This document shows, in pieces, positions 1 through 7,390 of a DNA stretch of 32,860 nucleotides. A program made the translations under genes and the position numbers. Within the stretch, counting starts at the first letter, position 1; each line of letters opens with the position of its first letter. The notes under the pieces are model-generated. The model saw only the letters and a program-made list of their open reading frames with translations, was not told the origin of the DNA and did no database searches. Source of the stretch: Oscillospiraceae bacterium (GTDB lineage Bacteria > Bacillota_A > Clostridia > Oscillospirales > CAG-272); assembly GCA_015063445.1 (NCBI GenBank), contig SVUD01000021.1, forward strand, positions 1 through 32,860, written 5' to 3'.

Positions 1-50
1 TTTAACGTCGCTTGATGAAAACGGCTTCTTTTTCATCAAGCGACGTTAAA
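1..50. repeat. Fold-back inverted repeat at contig start (probable artefact)
   Basis: Bases 1-21 are the exact reverse complement of 30-50, with an 8-base loop. The outer arm copies coding sequence of the gene that runs off this edge. A similar 23-bp fold-back closes the other end of the window. Perfect terminal fold-backs at both ends are typical of strand-switch chimeras in amplified or assembled reads. Treat bases 1 to about 25 as unreliable. Confidence 0.85.
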
Positions 51-151
51 ACAAAATCTCCGAACCAGAGCTTGAAAGTAGACGGCGCGGCGTTAAAATT
101 AGATTCGATTATCGGCAGCATAGCGTCTACAATGCATTGTAATTCGTCCAT
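1..151 (-). CDS. dnaA: DnaA N-terminal (domain I)-like protein, 3'-truncated
   Basis: About 43 genuine residues are visible. The start is the ATG at 151, chosen because a strong ribosome site (AAGGAAGGAG) lies just upstream and a sigma-A promoter lies at 231-259. The residues fit DnaA domain I: two helices, then an aromatic-Trp-Phe patch (FKLWFGD) and the beginning of a strand (EKEAVF). The apparent end (Lys-Arg-Arg-stop) lies inside the terminal fold-back, so it is an artefact and the gene really continues off the contig. No AAA+ part is present to confirm the call. It could be the replication initiator or a shorter protein with a DnaA-N-like domain. No cluster of DnaA boxes (TTATCCACA) was seen upstream. 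Confidence 0.45.
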
Positions 152-230
152 GTACTCCTTCCTTTCTGAAAATTCCTTTGGCTTAAGGAAAAAATAACCA
201 TTTTTCCTTATTATATTATTATTCATATAT

Positions 231-259
231 AGTATAACATATATATAGAAAAAATGCAA
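231..259 (-). promoter_or_regulatory. Sigma-A promoter for the DnaA-like gene
   Basis: On the minus strand TTGCAT (254-259), a 17-base spacer and TATACT (231-236). The untranslated leader is about 75 bases and contains an A/T-rich hairpin at 185-209 (AAGGAAAAA / TTTTTCCTT) just before the ribosome site. The hairpin could affect translation, but no function is shown. Confidence 0.7.
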
Positions 260-369
260 GTAAAAGTTTACAAAAAAATCTTCAAAAAATGACGAAAAAG
301 AAAGATTTTATGTAAATAGAGCGTTACATACGGCAAAAAAATGAAAAGAAAGAGAAAACAAATCGGTAA

Positions 370-597
370 AAAAGCCGAAATGCCTTCTCTTGTCGGGTAT
401 ACTATCGTATCAAATTTTGCCTTTGGCGAAAGTTTCTCTGATTTATTTTTTCGCCTCGCTAACTTTTCCACGTTTGCGAAAGCGAACATATCACTTGCGT
501 AGCAAATATCACTCCCGAAAGGGAATATCACGAATCCCTAAGAGATTCGTATCACGGTGTGAATGTTCTCATAAGAGCTTCACGCCCTACCCCTACC
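370..597. repeat. Diverged multi-hairpin array with ATATCAC linkers
   Basis: Part of the 643-base stretch (152-794) that holds no gene. Short perfect or near-perfect palindromes with 3-5-base loops follow each other: GTTTGCGAAAGCGAAC, TTGCGTAGCAA, TCCCGAAAGGGA, GAATCCCTAAGAGATTC, then a longer hairpin ending in TTCACGC. They are separated by the 7-base linker ATATCAC, present several times between 487 and 556. The architecture matches the neighbouring copy at 598-794, but the stems differ and the linker there is ATTTCAC. Further weak hairpins continue to about 370 (for example TTTGCC..GGCGAAA at 417-431). Confidence 0.75.
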
Positions 598-794
598 GTT
601 TTTATTTGGTTATCTTCTCACGTTTAAGCATACTCGCCTTACTCTACGTGAAATGAAATTTATCACGTTTGCGTAGCAAACATTTCACATTTGCAAAGCA
701 AATATTTCATCGCGAAGCGATTTCACTTGCCCGAAAGGGCAAATTTCACTGCGTGAATGCTCTTCTAAGAGCTTCACGCTAATACCTAAGCCCC
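598..794 (-). repeat. Multi-hairpin intergenic repeat, copy 1
   Basis: Nearly identical, in reverse orientation, to 28635-28826 and 29028-29222. Read on the minus strand it starts immediately after the spoVAE stop codon. It contains a long hairpin (GCGTGAAGCTCTT..AGAGCATTCACGC), then TTGCCC-TTTC-GGGCAA, ATCGC-TTC-GCGAT, ATTTGC-TTT-GCAAAT and GTTTGC-TAC-GCAAAC, with GTGAAAT or ATGAAAT between them. It ends in a conserved tail (ACGTGAGAAGATAACC). There is no open frame and no obvious poly-T after the hairpins, so it does not look like a simple terminator. Confidence 0.85.
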
Positions 795-1166
795 TTATGC
801 TCTTTTGGGCTTGCCTTTGAATACCAGCGCCGCCACGTATCCGAAAACCAAAGCCGCCGAGCAGCCCGCCGCCGACGCGGTAAAAGGACCTGTCAAAATA
901 CCTATAGCGCCGTCGGTATCAATGGCTTCTTTAACGCCTCTCGCAACCGTCGCTCCGAAGCCTATTAAGGGAACGCTGACTCCCGCTCCCGAGAAATTGA
1001 ACAGCGGCTCGTAAAGACCTATACCGCCGAGAAGAACTCCAAAGCAAACGTAGAGGACGAGAATACGAGCCGGGGTAAGCTTCGTAAGGTCGATAAGAAT
1101 TTGAGCTATAACGCAGATAAGTCCGCCTATAAGAAAGGCAAAAATTATTCTTTCAAAGTCGAACAT
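795..1166 (-). CDS. spoVAE: Stage V sporulation protein AE (SpoVAE)
   Basis: A 123-residue multi-pass membrane protein of the SpoVAC/SpoVAE family. The family forms the inner spore-membrane channel for dipicolinic acid uptake during sporulation and release at germination. The conserved glycine-rich stretch with the form GAG-x-VPL-x-GFG lies near residues 60-71 between hydrophobic helices, and the length fits SpoVAE of clostridia. The ATG at 1166 follows a good ribosome site (GGAGGTG) and sits 1 base after the spoVAD stop, so the two are translationally coupled. It is the last gene of the operon; the hairpin repeat begins directly after its stop codon. Confidence 0.93.
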   Translation of the reverse strand: MFDFERIIFAFLIGGLICVIAQILIDLTKLTPARILVLYVCFGVLLGGIGLYEPLFNFSGAGVSVPLIGFGATVARGVKEAIDTDGAIGILTGPFTASAAGCSAALVFGYVAALVFKGKPKRA

Positions 1167-1167
1167 A

Positions 1168-2187
1168 TTACACCTCCGTGCTGTATTCGTGCTCTAAAAC
1201 TATAAGCGGAGCTATACCGAGAATATTGTCGCCCTGACTGACGCTTGACGTACTCATCAGCGCACCCGTGGAGAGAAATAAAGCCTTTTTTAATTTACCC
1301 GACTCTATTTCGGGTAAAACGTGCGAGGCGAGAACAGAAGCCGAGCAGCCGCACCCGGAAGCGCCCGAGTGAACGTCACGCTCGGATAGGTCGTAAAGCA
1401 TAAGTCCTGCGTCACGGTGAAGAGAGGCGAGAATCTTTCCCTTTGCTCCAAGCTTTTCGCATAAGAGGTCCTCAAGAACCGAGCTGCCGACCTTTCCGAG
1501 ATCTCCCGTCATGATAAGGTCAAAATCATCGGGTGAGTTTTCCTCGAAAAATCGGGATATGGAGTCAAAGGCGGAAAGCGCCATAGCCGCCCCCATATTA
1601 CTCTGATCCTTCGTGTAGCCGTCTCTTATTTTACCGGGCATAAAAGCCGTTATCTTAGCACGGGACGGTTTCTTTGATAGAATAAACGCTCCCGACGCCG
1701 TTGCCGTCCACTGAGCCGTCGGTGTTCGCTGACCTCCGTATTCGATAGGAGTTCTGAACTGTCTTTCGGCAGCGCAGTTGTGAGATGACGTGACCGACGC
1801 GCCCCGTGTATACGTTTTCGAGCTTGTCAGCATAGAGGTGAGGACTAATAGTCCCTCGGTACAGGTTGAGCAGGCTCCGTAAAGACCTAAGAAAGGAACG
1901 CCGAATGAAAAGAGTCCTCCCGAGGAGGCAACGCACTGATTTTGTAAATCTCCCGCAACGATAACGTTAAGCTCCGATGGGGAAACGTCCTTCTTCTTTA
2001 ACGCTAAATTCAGAGCTATACGGGACATCTCTCCCTCCGCTCTTTCCCACGTTTTCATGCCAAAGAGGTCCTTTTCGTCAATAAAGTCAAATTTTTCACC
2101 GAGAGGTCCGTGTCCTTCCTCAAAGCCGCCTACGGCAGAATAGGACTCAAAATATACGGGCTTTTCAAGATAGGTTATTTTCTGCAT
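1168..2187 (-). CDS. spoVAD: Stage V sporulation protein AD (SpoVAD)
   Basis: A 339-residue protein matching SpoVAD along its whole length. SpoVAD is the thiolase-fold cytosol-facing component of the SpoVA channel that binds dipicolinic acid. Recognisable features are the N-terminal PVYF-x-SYSAVGG region, the central GLYGACST segment (family nucleophile-elbow position) and the GASGCGCSA stretch near the C terminus. The ATG at 2187 follows AAGGAG at a spacing of about 7 bases. It lies between spoVAC (31-base gap) and spoVAE (1-base gap), the usual clostridial three-gene arrangement, without the spoVAA/AB genes of Bacillus. Expression is probably forespore-specific (sigma-G), by analogy. Confidence 0.95.
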   Translation of the reverse strand: MQKITYLEKPVYFESYSAVGGFEEGHGPLGEKFDFIDEKDLFGMKTWERAEGEMSRIALNLALKKKDVSPSELNVIVAGDLQNQCVASSGGLFSFGVPFLGLYGACSTCTEGLLVLTSMLTSSKTYTRGASVTSSHNCAAERQFRTPIEYGGQRTPTAQWTATASGAFILSKKPSRAKITAFMPGKIRDGYTKDQSNMGAAMALSAFDSISRFFEENSPDDFDLIMTGDLGKVGSSVLEDLLCEKLGAKGKILASLHRDAGLMLYDLSERDVHSGASGCGCSASVLASHVLPEIESGKLKKALFLSTGALMSTSSVSQGDNILGIAPLIVLEHEYSTEV

Positions 2188-2218
2188 AAAAGCTCCTTTT
2201 CAACAAAAACAGATAGAC

Positions 2219-2662
2219 TTATATAAAAAGCCCCGTGATATAGTAAATGATACCGAAAAGAGTCCCCGAGAGTGTGGCGTAAAGTATAACAGGACCCGCA
2301 ACCGTGAAGATTTTTGCGCCTACGCCGAGAATAAGTCCCTCGGATTTCGTATCTATCGCGGGAGAGACAACGGCGTTCGCAAAACCCGTTACGGGAACGA
2401 GAGTACCCGCTCCCGCATGGCGCGCGATTTTATCAAAGAGCCCCACACCCGTGAGAAGAGCGGCTATAAATATAAGCGATACCGTAACGAGCATATAAGA
2501 AGTTTTCTCGCTTAAGCCAAGAAAAATATAAAGCTCTGCGAGAAGCTCACCGAAAAGACAAATTGTTCCGCCAAAAAAGAACGCTTTTAAAGAATTCTTT
2601 ATAACCTTTGAGCCGGGAGAGTGAAGCTTCACTTTTTTTCTATATTCATCAGCTTTTTCCAT
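2219..2662 (-). CDS. spoVAC: Stage V sporulation protein AC (SpoVAC)
   Basis: A 147-residue integral membrane protein and first gene of the spoVA operon. SpoVAC family proteins form the membrane channel for dipicolinate, and the Bacillus homologue is described as mechanosensitive. The charged N terminus is followed by about four hydrophobic segments, with the conserved GAGTLVPVTGFANAV stretch near residues 84-98 and SPAIDTKSEG after it, both diagnostic. The ATG at 2662 follows TTGGAGG at an 8-base spacing. Upstream, a TGAATA element resembles a sigma-G -35 box, but I could not find a convincing -10 at the right distance. Confidence 0.95.
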   Translation of the reverse strand: MEKADEYRKKVKLHSPGSKVIKNSLKAFFFGGTICLFGELLAELYIFLGLSEKTSYMLVTVSLIFIAALLTGVGLFDKIARHAGAGTLVPVTGFANAVVSPAIDTKSEGLILGVGAKIFTVAGPVILYATLSGTLFGIIYYITGLFI

Positions 2663-2754
2663 TTTGAGCCTCCAAAAATTTTTTCAATGTAAATTTTTAC
2701 CGAATGGAAAGAAAAATATTCACCGTAAATTTGTTTTTGAGAGGGGCTTTAAAC

Positions 2755-2783
2755 TTGACAAAAGAAAAAAATGACTGTATAAT
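2755..2783 (+). promoter_or_regulatory. Perfect-consensus sigma-A promoter
   Basis: TTGACA (2755-2760), 17-base spacer, TATAAT (2778-2783): both hexamers match consensus exactly. It drives the small membrane protein starting at 2815. It also rules out the longer in-frame start near 2704, which lies upstream of the promoter. Confidence 0.9.
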
Positions 2784-2814
2784 AGATAGAGAAAAACACA
2801 CGGGAGGAGAAAAA

Positions 2815-3240
2815 ATGGAAAGCAAAGGATTCTGGGATAATGAGGAACAGGAAACTAAGGAAACCTCACTTGCAACCCCAATGCCTGAAAATTATTATCA
2901 CGAAAAAACCTCCGAAGAAAATGAAAGCGAACTCAAGGAATCCGAGGAGCGCTATTACGAGGTATTTAATAAAGATAAACCCAAATATATGCTCTGGTCT
3001 CTTATATCGGCAATACTCGGCGGAGTATCAATTATATGCTCTTTCTTCGGCTGGGGAGGACTTATCGTCGGAGCTGCCGCAATAGCGTTTTCGGTAGTGT
3101 CGAGAATAAGCCTCAAATATTTCGATAAGATTTCCATTGTGGGACTAATTCTCGGAATTTTCGGTATCGTGTTCGGAGCAGCGGTTATAGTCGTAGGTAT
3201 TTTGGTTGAAAACGGAACGCTTACGAATTATTATTTCTGA
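2815..3240 (+). CDS. DUF4190-like small membrane protein
   Basis: A 141-residue protein of unknown function. The ATG at 2815 is chosen because it follows GGGAGGAG and lies 32 bases after a consensus promoter. The first ~60 residues are acidic and hydrophilic (many Glu/Asp/Lys) and predicted cytosolic. Residues ~62-135 hold two or three glycine/isoleucine-rich membrane segments around a short basic loop, the pattern of DUF4190-type proteins common in Firmicutes. It is monocistronic, followed by two terminator hairpins, and divergent from spoVAC. The exact consensus promoter suggests high constitutive expression. No catalytic motif is visible. Confidence 0.75.
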   Translation: MESKGFWDNEEQETKETSLATPMPENYYHEKTSEENESELKESEERYYEVFNKDKPKYMLWSLISAILGGVSIICSFFGWGGLIVGAAAIAFSVVSRISLKYFDKISIVGLILGIFGIVFGAAVIVVGILVENGTLTNYYF

Positions 3241-3264
3241 TAGCGGATTTAAAAAATGAAAGTA

Positions 3265-3315
3265 AAAAGCGAGATAGACTGAGACGTATATTTCTCTTAC
3301 CTCTATCTCGCTTTT
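3265..3315 (+). terminator. Rho-independent terminator
   Basis: A 13-bp perfect stem, AAAAGCGAGATAG (3265-3277) with CTATCTCGCTTTT (3303-3315), 25-base loop, 25 bases after the small membrane protein stop. Confidence 0.75.
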
Positions 3316-3332
3316 GCTTTATTAAAAGAAAG

Positions 3333-3378
3333 AACAGCAAAAGCGCTGCTTAAATAGCAATGCCTTTGCTGTTTTTTT
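3333..3378. terminator. Second terminator, possibly bidirectional
   Basis: AACAGCAAA (3333-3341) pairs with TTTGCTGTT (3365-3373), followed by a run of T on the plus strand. It lies between convergent genes (2815-3240 and 3441-4754) and could also serve the antiporter gene from the other side. Confidence 0.65.
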
Positions 3379-3440
3379 ATGCATATTTTGCCGAGGTGAT
3401 TAATTTTATATTTGATGATTAAGCGCTTAAAGCGGCGTAA

Positions 3441-4754
3441 TCAGTGCTTTATAGGGGTATTTTCGGCAAGAGAAACTCTCGCTTCCTCTCTTGCGCTGAC
3501 CTTTCCGTGAGGCTTGATGTCGCCTGCCTTTGTAAGAGCCATTTTAGTCAGAGAGGGTCCTACTATTTCGTAAATCAAAATAGCGAACAGAGTAATACTC
3601 TTTACCGTCAAGCCCTCGGGACCGAGAGCTACGGCATTATTAGCCATACCGAGCGCGACACCTGCCTGGGGGAGAAGCGTTATACCGAGATATTTTACGA
3701 TACTCGGATCGCATTTCGTCATCTGACAGCTGAGTCTTGCACCGTAGTATTTTCCGAGAGAACGTGATAAAATGTAAACAATACCTACCAAAACAACGGC
3801 TAAATCAAGGAAAACTAAAAGATTAAGCTCTGCTCCGCTGATTACGAAGAAGAGAATAAGAATGGGCGCTGTCCAACGGTCTGCTCTTTCCATAAGCTCC
3901 TCGGAGAAGTCACAAACGTTGCAGAAAACAGTACCGAGCATCATGCAGGAAAGAAGAGAGGAGAACGCTCCGTGAAGTCCGAAGAAGGGGAAGGTTATCT
4001 GAGAGATAGCAACAGTCATTAAAACGAAGGTTACCGAGACCGCCATACGCTTTGACCTTGAATGGAAGAATCTTTCGCAAAGGGTGAATAGCATACCCAT
4101 GGCAAATCCTAAGGCGAGCGAGAGAATAATTTCGATAATAGGCTCGAAGATAATGGACAGAACGTTAACGCCGCCGACACTGAGTGCTCTTGCGATACCG
4201 AAGGATACCGCAAAGACCATAAGGCCGACCGCGTCGTCGAGAGCAACTACGGGAAGAAGTATATCCGTGACCTTACCCTTTGCCTTGTACTGTCTTACGA
4301 CCATAAGCGTTGCTGCGGGGGCGGTTGCGGTTGCTATCGCTCCGAGAATAATTGCGGCGGAGAGCGAGAACCTGTCGGGAATAATGAAGTGAAGTCCTAT
4401 AAGAAAAGCGTCAACTGTTATAGTTGTGAATATCGCCTGGAATATACCGACGACCGTTGCTTGCTTTCCTATTTTTTTGAGCTGGGAGAGACGGAACTCG
4501 TTACCCATCGCAAAGGCTATGAAGCCGAGTGCAACGTCGGAAATTATACCGAGGTGGGAAAGTTGATTTTCAGTGATTCCGAGACCGTCAAAGCCGATAC
4601 GTCCGAGACAAAACGGACCGATAAGAACGCCGGCTACAAGATACGCGGTTACCGCGGGAAGCTCGACTAATTTGGCAAGTCGAGATAAAAGAAGTCCCGC
4701 AAGGAGAGCAACCGAAAGGGTTAAGAGAATGCTCGAGGAGCTTGTCATTGTCAT
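3441..4754 (-). CDS. CPA2-family cation/proton antiporter (NapA/KefB type)
   Basis: A 437-residue polytopic membrane protein (about 12-13 hydrophobic segments) of the Na+/H+ exchanger superfamily. The N-terminal segment ELPAVTAYLVAGVLIGP and the paired Asp motif in VALDDAVGLMVF (typical of electrogenic CPA2 transporters) identify the family. GAIATATAPAATLMVVRQ precedes the Asp pair, as in this subgroup. It lacks a C-terminal TrkA-N domain, so it resembles NapA-like Na+ antiporters more than KefB/C. The start is the ATG at 4754, preceded by AAGAAGG, rather than an in-frame ATG 39 bases upstream without a ribosome site. It is monocistronic with its own promoter at 4824-4852. Substrate (Na+ or K+) is not decided by sequence. 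Confidence 0.88.
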   Translation of the reverse strand: MTMTSSSSILLTLSVALLAGLLLSRLAKLVELPAVTAYLVAGVLIGPFCLGRIGFDGLGITENQLSHLGIISDVALGFIAFAMGNEFRLSQLKKIGKQATVVGIFQAIFTTITVDAFLIGLHFIIPDRFSLSAAIILGAIATATAPAATLMVVRQYKAKGKVTDILLPVVALDDAVGLMVFAVSFGIARALSVGGVNVLSIIFEPIIEIILSLALGFAMGMLFTLCERFFHSRSKRMAVSVTFVLMTVAISQITFPFFGLHGAFSSLLSCMMLGTVFCNVCDFSEELMERADRWTAPILILFFVISGAELNLLVFLDLAVVLVGIVYILSRSLGKYYGARLSCQMTKCDPSIVKYLGITLLPQAGVALGMANNAVALGPEGLTVKSITLFAILIYEIVGPSLTKMALTKAGDIKPHGKVSAREEARVSLAENTPIKH

Positions 4755-4823
4755 TTTAAAAACGCCTTCTTTCGAATTGTATTGAGATTTCATAAAGCTG
4801 AAAGCTTTAATTACCGAATAGAT

Positions 4824-4852
4824 ACTATATCACTTTAAAAGCGAAAAGTCAA
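4824..4852 (-). promoter_or_regulatory. Sigma-A promoter for the antiporter
   Basis: TTGACT (4847-4852 on the minus strand), 17-base spacer, TATAGT (4824-4829). A small inverted repeat (AAAGCT..AGCTTT) lies in the leader. Confidence 0.8.
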
Positions 4853-4899
4853 TTGTTTTTTGAAAAAGACCGAATATTTTTTAAAATAATACAAAAAAA

Positions 4900-4951
4900 G
4901 ATAAAAAAACAGGGATAAAGCAACCGTAAAATGATGCTCTAACCCTGTTTT
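4900..4951 (-). terminator. Terminator after the BNR-propeller gene
   Basis: On the minus strand AAAACAGGG (4951-4943) pairs with CCCTGTTTT (4914-4906) and continues into a T run. It lies 11 bases after the stop of the sialidase-like gene. Confidence 0.8.
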
Positions 4952-4961
4952 GTTATACGCT

Positions 4962-6347
4962 TTAAAGAGTTCTGAAGCCTTTAATTCTGTGGAAGGTCTG
5001 ATAATTGGAATCGTGGAAGCTGTTAGCTCCGTTGATTGCCGTTCTGCAAAGAAAAATAATATCATCGCCCAAAAATTCAAAATCAACGTACTGAACTCCG
5101 AGCTTTTTGTCGTCGCCGTATCTCAGGTCTATAATATCGGCGGCAACACGCCACTCGTAAAGATCGTCGGATACCATAAGAGATAAAAGGCGTCTGTCAC
5201 GTACCCTTTCGGGATCTGTGATCCTCGTTGCGAGAGAATAGTATTTACCGCTTACTTCGTCACGCTTCACGGTGAACTTTGAGTGATTTGCGGGGAAGGG
5301 GATAGCATGCGAATATTCAAGAGGCGCTTCGGGGTTCTTGAGGTTAACCTCATAAGCGAGAGCAAGACCGTAGCTTGGAACGGTTTTTGTCATATCGTAT
5401 CGCATAACGTTATACATTTTGCCATTTGGAGCGAGAGCAAGAGTACCTTCGATATTGCCGCTCGAATTACCCTTCGCAACGCCATTCCAATCGGGATTAT
5501 ATTTTACAGGCTCGGAGAACGACCAGCTTTCAGGATTAAGAAGGTCGGAATTCTCGTCTGCGCTCATTACCATAGGAGCGTGATAGCCTGCGCCCCACGA
5601 GCCCCACTCGAGCGTGTTGTAAATCCGTCCGTTGTGGCGCAGTATATTCTGCGGATTTTTGTGAACTCCAACTCCGCCCGACTTACCTCCGCTGCCGCGC
5701 AAAAGACACACGGGAGCGGTGAAGCTCCTTCCGCCGTCGGCAGACTTACCGATGAGAAGGTCACCGTACTCGGTGGAGCAGGCGAGCATATAAACCTCGC
5801 CCTTATGTAAAAACATTTTTCCCCAGAAGCACGGCACAAGCTCGCTTACGTAATGCCAGCTTTCACCACCGTCATCCGAGCGGAAAATTAACGTCAGGTT
5901 CTGCGCCGCCGAGTGAGCGTAAACGTCCATTGAGGCAAGAAGAAAGCCGTCGGGGTGTCGAAGTAGAGAGGGCGAGCATAAATATCTTCCCGAGAATGAA
6001 TACGCTTCGTCGTCGGGGTGCAGATAATTTACTACGGTGCCGATGTTTTTGCCTGTTCTCGCGATACGTGTGCGGCTTTTCTTACCGCTTGAAGAAACGT
6101 AAAATTCATAATCGGTGTCGGTTGTAAGTCCGTCCACGTCACACTCCGTGTCAAATATTTCACCAAAGAGAGTAAATTCGGTATCCTCTCTTTTTTTATA
6201 GTAGACTGAATGCTTTTCTTTCTTTTCACAAAGCCATTCAAGATGAACGGAAAACTCGCTCGGCGCAATTCTTGATATGTATATTTCTCCTGCGTCAAAG
6301 AAAAATGGACGGTAAGGAGAATAACTCCATTTATTGTATCCTTTCAT
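4962..6347 (-). CDS. Intracellular BNR/Asp-box propeller protein (sialidase-like)
   Basis: 461 residues. Residues ~15-100 look like a fibronectin-III-type sandwich; the rest is a beta-propeller with Asp boxes of the form S-x-D-x-G-x-x-W/F (SDDGGESW and SADGGRSF). This is the fold of exo-alpha-sialidases and related hydrolases. There is no signal peptide and no clear Tyr/Phe-Arg-Ile-Pro motif, so neuraminidase activity is not assured; the enzyme would act in the cytosol on imported oligosaccharides. The ATG at 6347 follows AGAGG. It lies 42 bases after an aldolase of the NanA/DapA family, probably co-transcribed, which supports a sugar-acid catabolic role. Substrate unknown. Confidence 0.7.
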   Translation of the reverse strand: MKGYNKWSYSPYRPFFFDAGEIYISRIAPSEFSVHLEWLCEKKEKHSVYYKKREDTEFTLFGEIFDTECDVDGLTTDTDYEFYVSSSGKKSRTRIARTGKNIGTVVNYLHPDDEAYSFSGRYLCSPSLLRHPDGFLLASMDVYAHSAAQNLTLIFRSDDGGESWHYVSELVPCFWGKMFLHKGEVYMLACSTEYGDLLIGKSADGGRSFTAPVCLLRGSGGKSGGVGVHKNPQNILRHNGRIYNTLEWGSWGAGYHAPMVMSADENSDLLNPESWSFSEPVKYNPDWNGVAKGNSSGNIEGTLALAPNGKMYNVMRYDMTKTVPSYGLALAYEVNLKNPEAPLEYSHAIPFPANHSKFTVKRDEVSGKYYSLATRITDPERVRDRRLLSLMVSDDLYEWRVAADIIDLRYGDDKKLGVQYVDFEFLGDDIIFLCRTAINGANSFHDSNYQTFHRIKGFRTL

Positions 6348-6367
6348 AAGAAACCTCTAAAAAAGAA

Positions 6368-6384
6368 AACTTTTATTTACAAAT
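6368..6384. promoter_or_regulatory. 16-base motif shared with the operator before the aldolase gene
   Basis: On the minus strand TTTGTAAATAAAAGTT, identical to the sequence upstream of the aldolase gene (7365-7380). Here only one half of that inverted repeat is present, about 20 bases before the sialidase-like start. Possibly a half operator or an internal regulatory site. Confidence 0.45.
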
Positions 6385-6389
6385 AGTGA

Positions 6390-7319
6390 CTATATATGCA
6401 ACTGATGCTCTAAATTATCCGTAAGAAACTTCATTTGCTCGACGCAGCTCTTTGAGTAATCGGTAAGAGGCTTACAGTTTGGATTTCTCGTTATAAGATT
6501 TGTTTCAATACCCGAGAGCGTCATATGGTATTTAGCCGAAAGAGGATAAGGAATTCCCGCCTCCGTGAAGCCCAAAAGACCTATTACGGCTTGAAGCTTT
6601 TTTGCCTCTTCGACGTTTGACTTGTAGATTTTACCGAGATACGCATAGAGCTTCGGGTGGTAGTTACACATTATTCCGCAATATCCGTCAGCGCCCGAGA
6701 GCATACTTTCAAGAAGTGTCTGACAGTTTGCATTAAGGAGCTTAAAACCGCTTCCCTTGAGCAATTCTACACGTTCGCTTATAATAGAGGCGTCACAGCA
6801 GGTGTCCTTCATATAAAAGAACCTTCCGCTCTCTTTGCAGAAATTAAGAATTCTCGGCGTTACAAGTCTTTTGTAAGGATAAGGACATTCGTAGAATCCG
6901 AGCTTCGCTTCCTTTGGCAGAAGAGAAAGAAGCTTTTTAAGGTTTTCGAGAAAAACGTCATCTCCGAGATTGTTAGGATCAAGTCTGTTTGTTATAAGGA
7001 TAAGAGCGTCTGTTCCGGAATTGTAAATCTCGGTAAGCTCCTTTGCCTGATCCTCAATACTGTCCGAAATATGCCCCGAGGAAACAACGGTAAAGGGGTG
7101 GTTGCCTTTTGCTTCAAGCTCCTTGGCTTTTTTAAAAACTCTTCGGTTAAGCTCAATTCGCTCCTCGAGAGAAAGGAAGAAAATTTCACTTGATTGGCAA
7201 ACCGCAAAAATTCCGTCTATGCCCGATTCGTAATAAAAATCAACGTATTTTTCAGCCGTTTCAAAATCTATCGAGCCATCTTTTTTATACGGCGTTATCA
7301 TGGTTGTCATCATTTCCAT
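6390..7319 (-). CDS. DapA/NanA-family aldolase (dihydrodipicolinate synthase / N-acetylneuraminate lyase family)
   Basis: A 309-residue class I aldolase with a TIM barrel. The N terminus (MITPYKKDGSIDFETAEKYV) is typical of the family. The catalytic Tyr is in GFYECPYP and the Schiff-base Lys in FYMKDTCCD. Members cleave or form pyruvate-derived C-C bonds (lysine synthesis, sialic acid or sugar-acid degradation). The context, upstream of a sialidase-like propeller gene in one operon, favours a catabolic NanA-like role over lysine synthesis. The ATG at 7319 is chosen for GTGAGGA upstream; a longer in-frame start at 7394 would overlap palindromes that look regulatory. Exact substrate not decidable from sequence. 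Confidence 0.8.
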   Translation of the reverse strand: MEMMTTMITPYKKDGSIDFETAEKYVDFYYESGIDGIFAVCQSSEIFFLSLEERIELNRRVFKKAKELEAKGNHPFTVVSSGHISDSIEDQAKELTEIYNSGTDALILITNRLDPNNLGDDVFLENLKKLLSLLPKEAKLGFYECPYPYKRLVTPRILNFCKESGRFFYMKDTCCDASIISERVELLKGSGFKLLNANCQTLLESMLSGADGYCGIMCNYHPKLYAYLGKIYKSNVEEAKKLQAVIGLLGFTEAGIPYPLSAKYHMTLSGIETNLITRNPNCKPLTDYSKSCVEQMKFLTDNLEHQLHI

Positions 7320-7350
7320 AATTAAGTCCTCACTTTTTAAAAAAATATAT

Positions 7351-7380
7351 TTTTGTAAATAACAACTTTTATTTACAAAA
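7351..7380. promoter_or_regulatory. Perfect inverted repeat, probable operator
   Basis: TTTTGTAAAT (7351-7360), 10-base spacer, ATTTACAAAA (7371-7380): a perfect 10-bp dyad centred about 46 bases upstream of the aldolase start. The centre-to-centre distance of the arms is 20 bases, about two helical turns, as expected for a dimeric regulator. One arm recurs before the sialidase-like gene. Confidence 0.6.
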
Positions 7381-7390
7381 AACGTGGTAA

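Noticed and set aside
370..794. CRISPR array
   Set aside because: Constant 7-base linkers are far too short for CRISPR repeats, the variable parts are palindromes rather than spacers, and no cas genes are present.
152..800. Replication origin upstream of the DnaA-like gene
   Set aside because: No TTATCCACA-type boxes or A/T-rich unwinding block with boxes were found; the region is occupied by hairpin repeats.
2663..2760. Sigma-G promoter before spoVAC
   Set aside because: A TGAATA word is present, but no -10 element of the expected form lies 17-18 bases from it. Regulation by sigma-G remains an expectation from the family only.
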